Assembly: GCA_009617715.1 (NCBI GenBank)
Contig: VTFK01000094.1
Location: 558,001-622,000, forward strand
Source of the DNA: Plectrocnemia conspersa
Lineage: Eukaryota > Arthropoda > Insecta > Trichoptera > Polycentropodidae
DNA length: 64,000 nt
Direction of reading: 5' to 3'
Shown piece after piece: positions 13,423-26,821 of the stretch. The position numbers and the translations under genes were made by a program. The stretch's first letter is position 1. Every line of letters starts with the position of its first letter. Under the pieces are notes generated by a model. That model was not told where the DNA came from, searched no databases, and saw nothing but the letters and a program-made list of their open reading frames with translations.

Positions 13423-14584
13423 GCAACATAATATGGGATGATGGTACGATTACCTTGATGATGAAATTCGGTCGAAACCCTTGTCTTTGAAATTGTAAAG
13501 AAACCAAAGCGGCAGTCTTCCCATTGTTAAAGAGAAATGTCAATGCGGCTATTAGCATTTGAATGTAATTTAAGAAAGAGGCAAAAAACACAACGTTCTT
13601 GATGCTGACGATCTTAATTGTTCTCATTTTTGTGTATATCAGTACTCACATTAATTGTTAATCATGTATATATTAAGTTTACAACAATTACATTGAATCA
13701 AACTGGATTTTTCTCGCAAATATCTCTTACTTTAACTATATTATATATGTGGATATGATTAATTATAATTTAAAACACATTAAGGATAGATAAATATAAA
13801 AAGTTAAAAATAAAAAATATAACATAAAAATCCTCCTTCATACTATAATAAATAATTCATAGGATATAAAAACAATACAATATTTTAGTTCAATATTATC
13901 GTATAAAAATTGCGTAACCTATTATTCAGTCACAAGCAATTATAAATAATATATATATGTTGACTAGAGTCAATATGCTCATTAATCTTAATTAATTAAG
14001 TGTTGTATCGTAGGTGAAATTTATTGAAATTTATAAACAAAATATATTCATATGCAATCAATAACATTTTATGCTGATTGGCTATGTTACGCCAGATCTA
14101 CCTGGTAGTATTAAATCATTCTTGAATTTTTAATTATCTCATAAAAATAACTTTTTAAATAAAATTTAATAAGTAAACACTAATATTTACAAATTATCTT
14201 ACGACAGTAAATAATAACTGTTACTGCAACTTATGAATGTAACAACAAAACATGGAAATTCTACAAACTAAAGCTTTGAAACAAGTCTACAAATCTTGCG
14301 TTTTTTAAGATCAGTATGTTAATTTTTGTGTATTTTTAATGATGCATTATTTACAAACATTTAAAGAGTAAATTGATACAAATGGTTTGAATCTTGCTTT
14401 TTGGTATTTTATTTTTATAAGATTTAAAATTAATGCTTACTTCTACTTACTTAGTAATAGGTTGCTCGTTATGGTATATTTTATATATCTCATATTTTAA
14501 TAATTATAGTATTTTTTTAATCGTCAGAAATATGTATTAATCGTCTAGAATTGTATTTTACTCCATGTTAATAAATTTATTGAA

Positions 14585-14660
14585 ATTGCGTAATCCGCAA
14601 GACATAGACTAGTATTCCAAAAGCCACAGGTTCGGGCCCTTGCAACAGACTCGAATTTTT
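14585..14660 (+). repeat. tRNA-related fragment (possible SINE head)
   Basis: The sequence CCACAGGTTCGGGCCCTTG contains a near B-box (GGTTCGGGCCC against GGTTCGANNCC). It is preceded by CCAAAAGCC, as in tRNA-derived SINE heads. A convincing A box and a paired T arm are missing, so this is at best a decayed tRNA-derived repeat. Confidence 0.25.
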
Positions 14661-17600
14661 GTTTGTAAAAATGCGTTAATAATAAAAATCAGCTCCAGCT
14701 GTAAAGTGATTATGAATTAAAATACACATAATAATTTATAATTAATTATATATAAGTCACCGATTTCTAGCCTTTTAGTCTTGTTCTTAATACCTTATTG
14801 TAAGTATTCATTATCTGATTGACTAACCCTGTTATAACGCATTTGACTTATTCCTAAAAAAATATGTACTTAACTTAGATATTTAATATCGAATCAACTC
14901 GTTTTTAAACCAATTGAATGCTTTAATCATATGTAAGTTTTTAATTTAAAAACTTTTATAATTATATCCTAAAAGCATTAAGGGGGCAAACATTTAATAA
15001 ATTATGGACCATGGGGAAAATATGGGATCGTAGGCAAACATCAATCACTTTTACTGACATTTACACTTAAACATCCTTCGCATCCTCTGGGCTAGCTCGA
15101 CCTCTGGAATCCAAAGTCAAACCCGCTTCGTTTGAATAGCTTTTATAAATTACAAAGATGCGCAGAACACGTAGAAACAATTCAAGCATTTAATTCCAAG
15201 CCTTACAAAACGTTAAAAAATTGTTTAAACTCTCTAAAGTCTACAACTCAGAGCCAATGCAGTGTCTTTTAACATTTAATTTTAATTAATAACAATATAA
15301 CTTATATATTATTAATTAAATTTAGTGGTTTATAATATTTTTAGATGTATTTAAGTACATATATTATTTCAAAAGCATTTTATTTCAGAATCGCCTACTT
15401 AGAACCATCATCGTGTATCAACATATATAGTTATAAAGGATCTCAATTCGATGAGCATAGAAACGAGTTTCTTGATTCCAACGTTATATAAGTCTCACGA
15501 ACCAATAAAGTCATTAAAGAAATATACTATTTTTTACATGTTCTTTCTTTAAACTTACAACTATTTTGCCATGTTAAGTAATTACTTGCTGGTAGAGTTA
15601 ATCAACCTTTAGTCGTAGGACTGAGGCGTCTTATACTCTGCCACGTTACGCGGATCCTAGCGAAAACGAAAGTTTTGCCAAAATTTTTAATAGCCTTGTA
15701 ACTTTACTTTTCGAACATTTACTATTTACTTCTACATATAAACTTATATAGATGCAGATATTAATTCATATCTTCGAGTAAGAGTACTCATCTACTTATT
15801 GTTCTAATGATCGAGCATCGTGTCACGTATGCTTTGTCCCACGCAACTCGCTATCGGATTTCTGACCACATCTTTACAGCATCTTTGGTTTTGAGGAGCC
15901 TGAGGTCATCGGGCTAGCTTCGCGCTCTTGCTTAACGCACGTCACTGGTTGGCCAACGCTGTCACGCATTGTTGTTGCTTTCGTGGGTCACTTTTTACGT
16001 AACAATGTGAATTGTCCCACGTAAACCGACCGAAAAATTCGCGATCGACGACGATGACCTTTTCGCCGGATTTATTTGTGTGTTTGAGCCGTTTATTCTC
16101 AATGTGGTGTAAGTTGATTCTTTACAGAAAAAAAATGAAAACTATTTATGGTCTTATGTTTATGCAACGTTTTAAACAATTAATAATAAAATTTTGAAAT
16201 ATCAAAGAACAGGAAAGTCATTTTTTAGTTCCATATATAGAAAATCAGTGACTCGTGTTAGGTGAATAGTAAATTTATGAACGACATCTGTTTGGTACCT
16301 TTGCAATTTTATACAAACATTTAATGATAAAATACTTTTAGTAAAAAAAACCTAATCGATTGCAATAGATCGATATTAATATTTATAAAAAAATATCATC
16401 TATTCTGGTCCAAAAATAATAACAATAATGATATTTTAAAATTAAAATGAAAATGTATAATAAAATATGTTTTTGTTACATATTTCATTTTATTTTTAGA
16501 CACATAATTTATCGTTGCGCGACTTGTGTCACGATATTTTATTGGGTTAAGCATAATTCTTTGTATATATTCGCAAATAATTCATAATTTTAATTTTCTC
16601 TTTTAATATTGAGAAAAATTCTATGTGGATGGAATACCAATTTCCTCCTATAATGGTAAATGTACAGAAATTAATAAGGTCTAAGGACTGGCAGTAAAAG
16701 TTTTTGGAAGATATACAATTTCTGTTTTATAGATTAATGCATTTTTAAGGTACAAGTATATTTTGAAAAACCCTTAATTTATAAAAAACATATAATTTTA
16801 ATTTTTTTATTTTTTTATATTTTATTTTGAATATATATCATAAATATAAAAATGATTAGAGAAATTTGCATATTCATAGACAGATTTATCCAATGTTGCA
16901 TCAATAATTTATTTATTTGTCACTTCAATGCGTCACAACAAAATCATAAAATATTAAACTGGACCAGCTCCCCATACCTGACATTAAATATATCAATGTT
17001 TAATCCCAGCGTATCAAGGAGCCAGATGGCGACAGCCATAGGCGAGTCGGCCAATGCGGACGTCCTGGCTCTAACGGTGATCAACAGAGGACGCGATTGT
17101 GATTCTTCGTGAGAATAATTTTTGCAACTTTTGTGAATTTTCAAAGACCAGAAAATGATGACGTCTTAAAAATGACATCAAAAATACATTTTAGAGGAGC
17201 AGCAAGACTGACTTTGCAACCCTTCGAAATAAAATCGGTAACCCCGCTCCGTCTTTAACTTAACTTTACTTATGATTCACTAAATCCCACTCAAAGTTAT
17301 TTTACAGTTCTATCCCACAACATATTTGAATTAAAGAATAGCTTTTTAAGTTGGTTATTTAGTATTATAAATCACCATTTAAGATGCATGTGCCACACAA
17401 CCTATAGCAGTGTCACGAATTTTCCGTAACTGGCCTTGTAATATATACGCGTTTTTTTCGGTGGTGCATTATTAATGATATTCATTAATTGTTCATTTGG
17501 GTCGGTGACAATTTTATGTGTTTTTTTTCTTTTCGGATGAAATTTTGACAATTTTTCCATTTTGAATCACCAGAATGTTCATTTATGAGTCATCTCCTAT

Positions 17601-19146
17601 CTCGCCGCGCTATTGTTATTTTATCTGTGCGACACGTGTGACCGCCACAAATTAATTTATTAAAAAAATAATTATAAAATAATACTCCATATACAAAGAT
17701 AGTTTAAATTTGCCTAGAAACTAAATTTATTAGGTTAAGGTTTAAACAGTTTCTTTATGATTATATTATTACACTTTTTAACATTATACATATCATTTTA
17801 AAGATTTATAAGTATTAATTAAATCATTCATTTATAATTTGATTTGACTTAAAACTGTTGTTAAAAAGATTTATAAAATTACAAATTAAATGAATAACAA
17901 AATATTTTTTACTTCTGTAAATAAATGTATTTTTAAACGTAATATAAATTATTAATTAAATATATCGATATAATAAAATAAAGGTATAAATGTGTTTCTT
18001 ATTATTTTTTTAAAAGGCGCAGCGTTCTTATGCTGACGTGCATTAATCAAAACAAATAATATTGCGTCAGAGTTAACGTATTTACAGGTATATCAAACTA
18101 TGTGTGCGTAATAAATAATTTGTAATAATATACCTAGAATAAAATCATAAATTCAAGTCTGTCTTTCACAATATTAGTCAAAACAACTAGTACTGACATC
18201 AATCAGTAATAATTCATAAATATATTTCAATAAAGATTTGCTTTAAATAATAAATTACTTTCCCACTTTGTGTAAAAATAATATATTATTGCAAGATACT
18301 AAAACTAAGCTAGAGTCATTTAAAAATACAGGAGAATATACAATATTTTATATTTAATAAAAAAAACATATAACATATTTTTGCAAAACCATTTTCTTGA
18401 TTAAGTAACTTTTAAATACGTTGATTATCTAGTTGAGTTTTCCATTAATTTTACGAGTACCATTATAAAATAGTAACAAATAAATTATATAGAAGGACTT
18501 TATTTATTTTATGTCAAAGCTAAAAAAAGATTATGTATTTAAATGTAATATTATGTAGATTATTGCTGTTTAATAATATTAGATTTTTCATGATTTTTTT
18601 TTTCAATAAAATTGAATTATTTATGTTAAATTGTTTAAAGTGTATTTTCATTGTTTTTAAAGTTGCTTATGTGAAAGGTTAGTGTTATTTTTATAATTTA
18701 AAAGAATATATTTGTTTATTATATTTTTTTATTGAGCTTTTATAAATACTTTTTACATATTCATTGGTATTGTGCACACAAATAGTGATTTATACATTTA
18801 TTTTTTTACATGGCGAACACATTTTTACAATAGAAATGTGGATTAAAAGTGCGATGGTGGTGCTATGAATGATATGGCAAAAAATATTTACAATGCAGCG
18901 ATTGATATTAAAAACAGAAATGGAGAATCATGCGAGTTAAAGACAATTTTTAAACAAATATTTTACATAAGAATAAGTCAATTCTTTTCGATCAGCCTCT
19001 GTCGAATCAAAAACACGAGAGTGCAAAAAATGTACAATTCAATAAATAAATAACATAATTAGTCATTGCGTCATATTCGTTTCGGTTTTTTGTCGTCCGT
19101 TTTGTTATTATTTAAGCCATGTCGGTTTTGTATCATTGCTTTTATA

Positions 19147-21255
19147 TTAATATCTATATCCTCCGTTTCCATTTCCGTTTCCGTTTTGCGCTGGTTTTCT
19201 TGGTGGTACATATTGGTTTGATGGTCCTCCGGATGGGTATCCGTTGAAGGACGACGCTAAAATCCATTAATTAAAAACTTAACACCTCGCTTAATTAATT
19301 GTTTTAAACAATAATAATAAGTATTACATGAAGATGAAGCAGCTGCTTCTTCGGCTGCGTTTTGCTCCAAAGCCTTGCGGATTTCTTCCGGGATTGGTGG
19401 AGGAGTTGGGAGATGGTCTCCTTGGGGTTGGAATCCGTTTTCATCGGCGATATATGTCACTGTGATAATGGTGCCATCGGGAGCAGGATAAGAATAAGAT
19501 CCTAAATAAAAAAATAAGATTTAAAACCTCTGATTGCAATGACATGTGCGCGTATTTCTCTAGAAGCATCTTTAAAAAAACTGGTTTGGTACTTTGGCGA
19601 GGAGGTCCTGTCCTACATAAGACATTAAAATAATAAATTTACCTTGAATAGGAAAAGAACAATTAACTACCGTTTGTTTCCTAGCTATTAATAGTTTGTT
19701 AATCCACATTTTGTCTAGGTAATTTGTGACCTTTAACGAAGCTCGTGACCGAGATCGTACGATATCATATTTCAGAATGTGGCAATTTAGCTAAATTTTA
19801 TGTATTATATTCACTTAATAAAAGCTCCTTTCTCGTGACCAGACTATAAATAACGCAATTTAAGAGAAAATTAAGTAATATAATAAATATTTATTCTCGA
19901 TAACATACCGACGGCGGATTGAGCTTCCTTTTCTGGGTCGCCTTTGTTCTTCAGTTCTCCCTTTTCTTCAACTTTGATTCCATTGGCAGCTTCATAGCTT
20001 TAAAATGCAAATAAACGGGTAATAAAGTCGTTTTAATGGTACTGAAAACTAGCATCATAATTTATATTTATGACGCGACTTAAATATTTCTAATAATATA
20101 ATATGAGTGAAAGGAATGATTTTACATGCATTTCGTAAATGTAAATATGTTATTTAATATTTGAAAAATATAAAAAAGAACCATCTGTGGTTTTAAAGCT
20201 AAGTATTAATAAAAATATAATTTTTAATAAAAAAAATTTGAGACGTTGATAAATTTCGCCATAGATGGCTTTCATAATTAAATAATAATAAAATGTTACA
20301 GCTCAACTTATGTAAACATGCTATAGGATCACTGATGAAAAGTATTAAAAAAGGCAATACAAGAGTCTTCCCAGGTAGGTATTCGATGTTTATTGCATTC
20401 GTAGCATTGGGAAATTTATTTTGCAATACTGAAGATGAAACCATAAACTAGTAAATGCGTCGAATGGTTATTTTAATTGAATAATTTTAATGACGTTTTT
20501 ACTAACCTGTATTGGTAAGAACCGTCACCGTTGTTTTCGTTGGTTTGAGATAGGATTTCTACTGGAGGTTGAGCTGGACCACTTGGAGCAGATAATCCAG
20601 AACCTCCTGAGCTACCGGCTCCTGAAGGAGGCAAGTATGTGTTTTCCAATCTTCCGCAGAAGCTGGATGCGATTAAGCAGACGAATACGAACTGTAGGAA
20701 ATACAATTATTTTTTAATATTATATATAATAAAATAATAAAAATAATGGCAGGAATGTATAAAAATAAATTATTTGTTACTGTACTAAATAATCGCATGA
20801 ACATTAAATAAAAATATTATTTTATTCAATATTTAATTAAGGTAGTGTTTTAGTTTATATGTTTATAAATTAATGCAAAAAATAGTAAAATTTGTTATTA
20901 AAAATAAAAATAAATTTCAATAATTAGAAAGATATCATCTCAATAACTTTAGTTACTATACTAAAAAAAAAATATATAAACAATTATTAAAAATATTTTG
21001 TGTATTTTCTGAAATAATGATTTTGCTTGTTTTGTAGAATATTTTTTTAATAGTTTTGCTACAAATATTTTTTAATTATTATTATATGTATTAACTTGTA
21101 GCTTAGATAAAAAAAAATCTGAATAATATAATGGATTTTAGGTTAAATATATATTTTAGTTTAATTAAGATACTAATTTTAAACACTTTGTGTTTATTAT
21201 TTATAAATATTATTTTAAAAATAAATATTGTTTAAATAATACGTACCAATTTCAT
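19147..21255 (-). CDS. RR-1 cuticular protein, five exons, 188 aa
   Basis: Exons are 21247-21255, 20507-20691, 19909-19997, 19328-19501 and 19147-19256. All have GT-AG borders and phases 0, 2, 1, 1, giving one 188-aa frame. The signal peptide is [16 protein letters not shown] Gly/Ser/Pro-rich linker follows, and the RR-1 domain spans about residues 58-128 ([20 protein letters not shown], then [11 protein letters not shown], then [20 protein letters not shown]). The aromatic and Gly positions of the RR-1 consensus are present, so chitin binding in soft cuticle is expected. The tail is Ala/Glu- then Ser-rich and ends in an Asn/Gly run and GGYRY. The intron before SYSYPAP is in phase 1 and about 10 nt downstream of the equivalent phase-0 intron in the paralogues at 36 and 46 kb. 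The family assignment is firm; stage and tissue cannot be read from the sequence. Confidence 0.93.
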
Positions 21256-21364
21256 TTTTGATATATTGATTGTTTGTTTACTGGCAATAAGCAACCCTTA
21301 CGGAGTTCAGCGAGCAACTCTTGGTCAGGAGGAGATCAGTTTGAAACTGTATCGACGGATACTC

Positions 21365-21399
21365 AATGATGTTCTACCAAAGATGCTCCAGTATTTATA
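21365..21399 (-). promoter_or_regulatory. TATA-box core promoter of the five-exon RR-1 gene
   Basis: TATAAATA at 21392-21399 lies about 140 bp upstream of the ATG. An ATCATTGAG initiator-like stretch about 25-30 bp further on marks the likely start site. Together with the 9-nt first coding exon, this is a normal insect cuticle gene promoter layout. Confidence 0.65.
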
Positions 21400-24300
21400 C
21401 TGTGCAAGTGCTCTTCACTTGTCTCTGCAATGTTGATACCTACTTAATACAATCTAAAGTACTGTATCAACACAAATACAGGTGAAAACGAATGCTGTTC
21501 GGTCAGTTTGCGTGCACCAATACACTTGCACTCATCTGCCCTCAGGCCGAAAACACTTTTGCATCATCAAAAAAGTTATTTTTTTCAGATCTGGATCATA
21601 AAGACTAGCTTTTCACGGTTAACATGATTTCCGAGAGCAATTTGGAGCGAACCAGTGATCAATATGCAGAGATGAGCGAGGCGAAATAACTCAGACATTG
21701 ACATTGTCGAGGTCGTTATAGTCATTATTCAATATACTGAAATTACCATAACGCCACCTTACATTATATTTAAGTAATTTGTATTATATGGAACGTTTAT
21801 ATATTTCTGAAAATTTATTAAATTTAAAATACTACTTATATATATTTTTATTAAACCATAGAATCTAAAGATGTGAGTTTTCTAAATAAACGAAAAAGTT
21901 GTTTTTCGTAGCTTTTTATTACGATATTTTATTGTATTAAGTAAAATAACTTTTTAAAATATATTTAGTAGTTTATTTCATTAGCACAGAGTATAGACCA
22001 ATGTAACTGAAAATCAAATATAGTATCATTCGTTATATAGCAAAAGCAATTATTTATTTACTGCATTATTATTGACTATTTTAATAACTAAAATCTTAAG
22101 ATGTAAAGATTAAATATATTATAGAAGAACACAAAAGTATTATTTTATCAGATCATAATAATTGATTCGATTTATTTTTAGGTTTAGTTATTTTTTAGTA
22201 TAGCTTTTAGTTAGTTATATTTATTTTTTAATAATTATAATTTTGAAGATGTAATTTTATTATTTTTTTATTAATTAATTAACTTTTATTAATGATCAGT
22301 AAAGCTCTGATTAACTTTGATTTTACTAACTGGTTATAGTTAAAATATCAAAACGTATTAAATTTTTTATTACCATTCTACTTAAATTCATATTATTATT
22401 TAAAGTAACATATATAATTTAAATACATAAACAAAGTCTTGCAGTCGCGCGCTCGTTGGCCGTTTTCTGGCCTTAGCCATTATACTTACAACTTAGCCTT
22501 AACAACGAACTTATTGCCAAATCTTTTAATATTTCACACTAGATATGCTATTACAATATTATTTTATAGTCGATTTCAAAGAGCAATTAAAAAATGCATA
22601 ATGTATAGCATTGAATATTATCTTACCCATATAAATATTAGCTTTCAGTCTATATAAAAAACTATTTTTTAGTTTCAAAACAGAATATTTAAGAAACAGA
22701 CACACAATTGTTTAATAAAGTAACTGACTGACTTAATAAATATATGATTTTATTATTAACATAAAGCTTTAAGTAATGTAAATTAATTTAGAATAATAAT
22801 AAATTAAAAAATAGCAGTTTCTAATGGGGAAGAAATTTTAATTGATTATGGTCATTAAATATTTTTCTAATAATGTAAATAAATGATCTGTAATTAGGGG
22901 TAAGTTTTTTATTATCTGTCTGGATATTATTAAGTGTTATATTATTACATTTTTTTGCTATTTTAATAACAACAATATTATATGCTCTTATAGACATGAA
23001 ATTAAAAACTTTATTAAAGTTCAAAGATATCATTTATTTATATAAAAACCACATACATATAATTCTAAAAATATTATTTTGTGTATATATGTATGTATCA
23101 AAAACATTGTCGGTACCATTTACCAATTTATTAAACGCAATTAGAGATTAACTGACGGTTTATGGCAAAGTTTATTGATAATAAATGATTTAATTACTTT
23201 ATAATTTACCTGTTTATGTGTATATTAATAATTATTTATTATTTAAAAAACTACAAAAATTAAAGCTAATGGGTTATGTACAGTGTATTACCAAAAAAAC
23301 AAACTTATTTTATTACATATTTTTCTTTATATAAGTTCATTTTTACATACATTTAAATTAAGCACCTATTCAAAAAAATAAACTTTACATAATTATAAAG
23401 AATATCCGGAATAAATATAATATAATAATACATTTTATTTATTACAGTAATATAAATTAATTAATTAACTGATTTGTATTATACTTAAAGATTATATATC
23501 AGTAAAATTATCTTTGCATATTTTACACGGAATAAAATTTTCTATAAGGTTACGATTGACATATTTATAGAGTATTGAATACCATTGGAGTAAAAATATC
23601 AATTTTCATTAAAATTATGCAAATTACAAAAATAATAATTTTGCTTACAAACATACTTCCTTTTTTTTAAATTCCATTAACAAATCGATATTGCCAATAA
23701 ATATGATGCCTCGATTTAGCAATGAAATGATCATTAGGCAATCAAGGATCTCAATTACCAGTGTGAAACATGTACGATTTTTAAAATGATTTAATCTAAA
23801 AAAATATGGCACACGATCCAAACGATAAACCGGTTAACTGTCATTCAATGGCTATGTGATACTGTTAGCACCCATATATCAAGTTTGATGGTCGATTACA
23901 TTACCGATGAGTTCTTCTTTGATATTCGAAAATTATCTTGCATCATTATAAAAATATATACGTTTAAATCGACTTTGGCAAGTTAACTTAACCTTTGACT
24001 CTATCTGTCGATTTAACGTTTAATTGGCTTCCCAGTCATTATGTATGCAAAACGCACTAATCGATATAAATGTTGAAATTATTATACGCAAGTGAATTTT
24101 GCCATATATGGTATATATGTATCTACCAACATGATGTGGGATACCAGAACACCTTGAATATCCTGGGATGTGTAACCTGGAAGTCATGAATAATTATAAT
24201 CGAGAATACGGGTTTTATAAAAAAGAACTTATGGTGATTATAAAATAAAACCACCATATTCTTCAAGCGAATGAATTATTTTAAAATTTATATATACATA

Positions 24301-25890
24301 TATACATTTTGTATTACATACTAAATAAAATTAAATAAATACATTTTATAGAATATATTATTAAAATGCATACATGTTGTGTAAGTTAGTAGGGGAATCG
24401 TGATCTGAATTTTTATTTGTAAATGTCACACAGTGTTCACTAAGCGATCTTTTGACGTAGTGTTTTGCTACTGTTAAATATTTCAAATTATTCTCATGTA
24501 ACTGAAAGACCATAAGTCAGATTCTCGACAAAGACTCCATTAGAATGATTGTATCTAGAAAGTATTTTAGAAATAATATGATTTAATATCATATAATACA
24601 GTCAATAATTACATACATTGTTATTATATAGTTTTATAAAATTAGTGAATTTATAAACTTTAATTTACTAAAATGATAAAATAAAAAATAATCTTCTCAA
24701 ACAAAAAATTAATGTGAATTTTATATTTTTTTTCTGATCTATAAGATAAAATTTATCGAATTGATTGAACGAATATTAATTCTAATTATTTTACATATTA
24801 TTATTAAGTTGATACATTTTAATTTTAACTTTATTATTATATCAACACAATATTTTCAGTACTAAGAGATATCGTCAATGAAATTTGACATCTACAAAAT
24901 GACATGAACCAATAATTTTAAACGTGTGACCTTACTCTTTATAACTCCGTCTTTAATTGGTTTGTAGGCCCAAAGCAATAAATAATGTCGTTTGGTCTTC
25001 TTCGTTTTTTTTTTTAACCTTGATCCAGTGACTCGCAATGGACGAGGAACAGGTGGCCTGAAAAACGAGTTTGTTCTTAAATACTGTATCGAGTAAACCT
25101 CTGAAAGTTCTTATCGCATTCATCTTTATGTGGCAAAATCACAGGTTATGAATAGGCTTAAATTAGTATTCTGGCGAGGTATGTGATTATAATTTTAAAG
25201 CAATAATACATTGCCAATTCCACAAATAATTAAAATATTCAGCTGCAGTAATCGATAACCTCAATATTTTATCTTGATTAAAAAATAATAAAGAAATTAA
25301 AATGAAACTTAACACCGTGCGTGTAAGATGTCCTAAAAGACCTTGCGTTAATTTCAAAGGACAAATTCATATGATCTGTAAAAGGTATTCTCGATCAATT
25401 AAAACTTTTTTTCACTAAACAACAATGCTTGGAATTTTATATGGGTGTAATTTTTTAACGGAATTCTTGGGGGGTTGTTCTTATCGCAACATATTCTCTT
25501 TAATTGTTAATTTAATAATGTATTACTAGAGAGGTGCATCTTTGAACCGGTACCTAGTTAACCTTGCTACCGGTTCATCTATGTAGATATATGATCATCG
25601 AGTGCCCGATATAAGCTAATAAATGAGATCACATTGCAATATAGTAAAAAAAATTAAACCGCTCGGATATCGTATTCTAAGTAAGGCAGTGGCGACTCGT
25701 AGTTCTTAGATTATAATATGATGAACTATTTGTCAAAATTATATTTAATATTTATAATAAAAGTATATACAAGAGGTGTATACAAAACATATAAGTCGAG
25801 TCTAGCAAATAAGAATAATTGGATGAGATTAACGAGATGTATGCATTTAAATAAGGTAATTCATTTATGTAAGGTAAATCTCCGGATATT
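21400..25890. other. AT-rich intergenic DNA, nothing recognised
   Basis: The first 300 bp upstream of the RR-1 promoter is somewhat GC-richer and may hold its enhancers. The remainder is A/T runs without a supportable gene, tRNA or repeat. Open frames here are short and have no signal peptide, splice context or recognisable motif. Confidence 0.5.
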
Positions 25891-25899
25891 TTCTCTTTA

Positions 25900-26360
25900 T
25901 TATATTAGATAGCACTATGGTCTATGATTTTCACACGTTATTAGGTAACAAACGATACCTTTATTCCATTTTAATGGCATAGTGTATTTTTGACAGATGA
26001 TTTTTATCACTTTGTTACAGAATTTCTGTTCCACCCCTTCTGAATATTTATATTTTGTCAGCATATTATCAGTACCCGGTGATTTATTATTCTTAAGACG
26101 TTTTACTGCTTTTTTTATCTCATCAAGGAGTGGCTTATCCTGGTTCGAATTATCTGGTTATGTTTCTATAGAGCTATCATTTTCATATTATAAAACTTTA
26201 TTTAAAAGGTCATTGAAGTCTTCCACCCATCGATATAATATTTTCAGCTATTCAGCTATTATAACCCTTCTTTTTCTCTTACACGTGTATATCTTTTGTT
26301 TGAACTTTTTCCAAAATTGGTTCACTTTGAGTCTTTGGCACTTTTATTCTTAGTGGATTT
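25900..26360 (-). mobile_element. Decayed non-LTR retrotransposon reverse-transcriptase fragment
   Basis: Read on the minus strand with stops and frameshifts, this encodes RWVEDFNDLLN, then LLDEIKKAVKRLKNNKSPG followed by TDN, then EQKFCNKVIKII, and finally a weak PLKWNKGIV. The block L..EI..A(V/I)..LKNNK(S/A)PG.D is the characteristic N-terminal RT segment of LINE elements of the RTE or related clades, followed by the W..GI(V/I) block. Several in-frame stops show it is dead. No ends or target-site duplication could be placed, so the coordinates cover only the recognisable coding remnant. Confidence 0.65.
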
Positions 26361-26821
26361 TATTTTTTTCTATACTTAATCGTTCTCAACAAATAGTATT
26401 GTGATTTTTCTTTGTTGCATTAATTTGTATTCCAAGTTTTTTTGTTTGGTTGTTTTTTGTCATTCTGCATAAAAGCATTTTTTTTTTTTTTAACCTTTTT
26501 TTAGACGTTGAACTATATTAGAGATGCTGCAAAAAAACTGTTGAATCAGTAGCAGAAAATGTAATAGGATTCATGTCAAAAATTAAATAAAGGAATAGTT
26601 GTGTGCAAAATGCTAATAATCAACCACTTAATTTACCGCAGCGAAAACCAAGGGTTTTAATTCACAAAGCTTTGCCATATGTTACATGGAAATATATTTG
26701 AAGAGCATGAATAACAACATATTTTTAACAGACTAGTTTCATTATCATATTATGGAAAAGGTAGAAAAATATTGTAAAGATTATTATTTTATACCTATTT
26801 AAAATTTGGTAACCCTAATGT

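Larger units (their letters stand above)
1900..19146. other. Long AT-rich intergenic stretch with scattered GC-richer islands
   Basis: No convincing protein gene is seen across about 17 kb. The sequence is mostly A/T runs. GC-richer patches stand out at about 3540-4090, 4610-4960, 8360-8790, 15600-16100, 16940-17250 and 17360-17660. They do not read as recognisable proteins and could be enhancers or old repeats. The patch at 8596-8604 contains TCAAGGTCA, a perfect match to the monomeric nuclear-receptor site used by FTZ-F1-type factors, which are known regulators of cuticle genes. Separate entries cover a possible short secreted ORF (13309-13422) and a tRNA-like fragment (about 14585-14660). 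Confidence 0.6.

Noticed and set aside
18865..19053. 62-codon plus-strand frame beginning MNDMAKNIYNAAIDIK
   Set aside because: No signal peptide, promoter, splice sites or family pattern. Length is compatible with chance in the region just downstream of the RR-1 gene.
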